Assembly (NCBI GenBank): GCA_021850085.1
Contig: JAJZRZ010000080.1
Coordinates: forward strand, 1 to 7,629
Direction: 5' to 3'
Length of the DNA: 7,629 nucleotides
Source: Actinomycetes bacterium
Lineage (GTDB): Bacteria; Actinomycetota; Coriobacteriia; Anaerosomatales; Anaerosomataceae
This document shows positions 6,216 to 7,629 of this stretch, piece after piece. A program made the position numbers and the translations under genes. Numbering within the stretch: position 1 is the stretch's first letter; the number at the start of each line of letters is the position of its first letter. A model generated the notes under the pieces. It was not told where the DNA came from. It did not search any database and was given only the letters and a program-made list of their open reading frames with translations.

Positions 6216-7629
6216 ACCCGGGAGCCAGCTCGACCCGGTCGCGCCCGGCATCCATCGCCTGGTGCAATGCCTCATCGGCCGCTTCGATGAGTTCGTGGGC
6301 CTCCGCACGCGCCGGGGACGCGGCCGCGATGCCGATCGAGACGGTGGCGGTCACATCGCGTGTATACCCGCCGGCCGCGACGGACAGCGGGGTGCCGGAG
6401 ACGGCCTGCCGAAGTTTCTCGCCCACCACGAACGCGGCCGTCTTGTCGATCCCGGGCAAGATGATCGCGAACTGGTCGCCGCTCCAGCGAGCCGCAAAAT
6501 CCGTCGCACGAAGCGAGCGAGCGAAACGCCGGGCGATGCCGGCGAGCACCGCATCGCCTCCGTCACGTGTGATCTCGTCGTTCAGTGCGCCGAGCCCGTC
6601 CACGTCCACGAGGGCGACGGTGAGCGGAGATCCGTAGCGGTGGTGACGCGCGAGCTCGATGTCGAGCCGCTCGGCGAACACGCGACGGTTCCACAGCCCC
6701 GTCACAGGCTCGAGCGTCCGGGTCTCCTCCAGCTCGCTTCGGCACGCTTCGGCCCGAGCGGTCTGCTCACCAGTGAGCAGGCGTTGCAGCGGCAGGCACA
6801 ACTCCCACGACGACTCAGCGCGGAAGATCGCCGCCGCGTGCTCAACGCAGGTGGACCACCCGCACGCGCCGCAATCGAGGGCGCTCTCGCGCGTCAGCCG
6901 GCCGGCGGCGAGCACTTCGTCGATCTCGGCGGACGCCGGCTGCCGCACCCTCACCGGCCGCGGCCTGAACGATCGCACGATGTCGACCGAAGGAAGCACC
7001 GCGAGCATCGCCCTCGTGTTCACGTGCGTGGCACCCGGGCGCTCGCGAGCCGCCGACTCGATGTTGCGTTTCGCGAACAGCGAAAGCCCCGGGTTCACCG
7101 CGGGGCCGTCGATGCAGCTCTCGCAGTTGAGCATGTCGATGATCGTGGGGCCCGCCTCGCCCGCGGCGACCGCCCTGAGCAGTCGGTCGATCCCAGCGAT
7201 CCCCCGTACGGTCGCGACCGACCGGTCGGTCTGATCCCGCGACTCGAGCGTGTGCCGCGGAAAACCGTCGGTGAGCGACAGCTCCTTCAGCACGCCGGGC
7301 CGGACAGCGCGCGGCTGGGTCACCCGCCCCCTCGCCGGTACGTCCTCGGCGGTCTCCAGCATTCGCCTGAGCTCGGTGAAGTCGATCGCAGCGTCGATGA
7401 CGCCGCCGAACTGCGGGTCGGCGATCTCGTCCTTGCGCGCGTAGCACGGACTGACGTACACGATCGCAAGCTCCTGTGCGTACACCTCGCGTATGAGCCT
7501 GGCTTGAGCGACGTACGGCGGCACGATCGGGGCGAGTGCCGGCACGAGTGCAGGATGGAACGCGCGCACGAAGTTCACCGCGACCGGACATGTGGAGCGG
7601 ATACTCAGCAGCATGTCCTCACGCAGGTG
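6214..7629 (-). CDS. [FeFe]-hydrogenase-like sensor domain fused to Fe-S and GGDEF domains, N-terminus outside the window
   Basis: The frame is open at the window edge; 471 residues are visible (numbered from that edge). Residues 1 to about 225 resemble the large-subunit C-terminal domain of [FeFe] hydrogenase, with altered versions of its three signatures: RSTCPVAV (C14; TSCCP type), SPCYARKDE (C62; PCxxKxxE type) and LNCESCIDGP (C169, C172; the CPGGC type shortened by one residue). At about 243-285 is a small 4Fe-4S domain, DCGACGWSTC with C253, C256, C261 and later C278. After a short helix, a GGDEF domain (about 306-471) has DPVTGL-like EPVTGLWNR, VALVDVDG, RATD (374-377, an RxxD inhibitory site) and SGDQF (383-387) in place of GGDEF. 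The role is probably redox or H2 sensing coupled to c-di-GMP; a cyclase activity is doubtful. A 2[4Fe-4S] ferredoxin domain probably precedes the visible part. Confidence 0.85.
   Translation of the reverse strand, partial: HLREDMLLSIRSTCPVAVNFVRAFHPALVPALAPIVPPYVAQARLIREVYAQELAIVYVSPCYARKDEIADPQFGGVIDAAIDFTELRRMLETAEDVPARGRVTQPRAVRPGVLKELSLTDGFPRHTLESRDQTDRSVATVRGIAGIDRLLRAVAAGEAGPTIIDMLNCESCIDGPAVNPGLSLFAKRNIESAARERPGATHVNTRAMLAVLPSVDIVRSFRPRPVRVRQPASAEIDEVLAAGRLTRESALDCGACGWSTCVEHAAAIFRAESSWELCLPLQRLLTGEQTARAEACRSELEETRTLEPVTGLWNRRVFAERLDIELARHHRYGSPLTVALVDVDGLGALNDEITRDGGDAVLAGIARRFARSLRATDFAARWSGDQFAIILPGIDKTAAFVVGEKLRQAVSGTPLSVAAGGYTRDVTATVSIGIAAASPARAEAHELIEAADEALHQAMDAGRDRVELAPG

Larger units (their letters stand above)
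1..7629 (-). other. Predicted polycistronic unit of eight co-directional genes
   Basis: All eight genes read in the same direction. Junctions from upstream to downstream are: 11 bases (sensor to AmrS), 105 bases (AmrS to glycosyltransferase), 4 bases, a one-base TGATG overlap, a four-base GTGA overlap, 15 bases and 2 bases. The five downstream junctions are tight enough that the permease, acetyltransferase, kinase, regulator and phosphoesterase almost certainly share a transcript with the glycosyltransferase. Whether the sensor and AmrS genes belong to the same transcript depends on the 105-base gap. Both ends of the unit lie outside the window. Confidence 0.7.

Noticed and set aside
6214..7629. 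A catalytic [FeFe] hydrogenase
   Set aside because: The proton-relay cysteine and the GGGQP part of the third motif are missing, and the protein is fused to a signalling domain, so a sensor is the better call.

Overview
The window is about 7.6 kb of GC-rich bacterial DNA. Eight genes, all on the minus strand, are packed almost end to end. Read in the direction of transcription (from position 7629 down to 1) they are: (1) a 5'-truncated iron-hydrogenase-like / Fe-S / GGDEF fusion protein, (2) an AmrS-type radical SAM enzyme, (3) a GT-A fold glycosyltransferase, (4) a TauE/SafE-type permease, (5) a double-length GNAT acetyltransferase, (6) a LytS-class sensor histidine kinase, (7) a LytTR response regulator and (8) a YfcE/MJ0936-type metallophosphoesterase cut by the window edge. 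Five of the seven junctions are overlaps or gaps of at most 15 bases, a sixth is 11 bases, and the only real intergenic space is about 105 bases (5201-5305). The strand is probably transcribed as one or two polycistronic units.

The organism is probably an anaerobic high-GC bacterium. An H-cluster-type domain and an AmrS radical SAM enzyme both point to anaerobic life. The high GC, the GNAT architecture and the LytS/LytTR pair would fit an anaerobic Actinomycetota lineage such as Coriobacteriia. This placement is inference from general impressions, not from any marker gene.

Region by region: 6214-7629 encodes a putative redox or hydrogen sensor joined to a degenerate c-di-GMP module. 5306-6202 encodes a radical SAM enzyme that starts 11 bases after it, with its Shine-Dalgarno sequence built over the sensor's stop codon. 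3959-5200 encodes a glycosyltransferase with an acidic DDD motif and an ED motif. 3175-3954 encodes a small anion permease with two copies of the family's glycine-rich repeat. 2342-3175 is an acetyltransferase whose N-terminal half looks like a decayed second GNAT domain. 339-2345 is a complete two-component pair, with the kinase translationally coupled to the acetyltransferase. 1-336 is the start of a phosphodiesterase.

The most interesting item is the H-cluster-like sensor fused to a GGDEF domain. The four cysteines expected to hold the H-cluster [4Fe-4S] part are present, but the proton-relay cysteine is replaced. The GGDEF signature reads SGDQF while the RxxD inhibitory site is kept, which suggests a c-di-GMP-binding or weakly active output instead of a standard cyclase. 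A second unusual point is an AmrS without the C-terminal cysteine tail and without Memo/AMMECR1 partners in view. No RNA genes, CRISPR arrays, insertion sequences or convincing terminators were seen.
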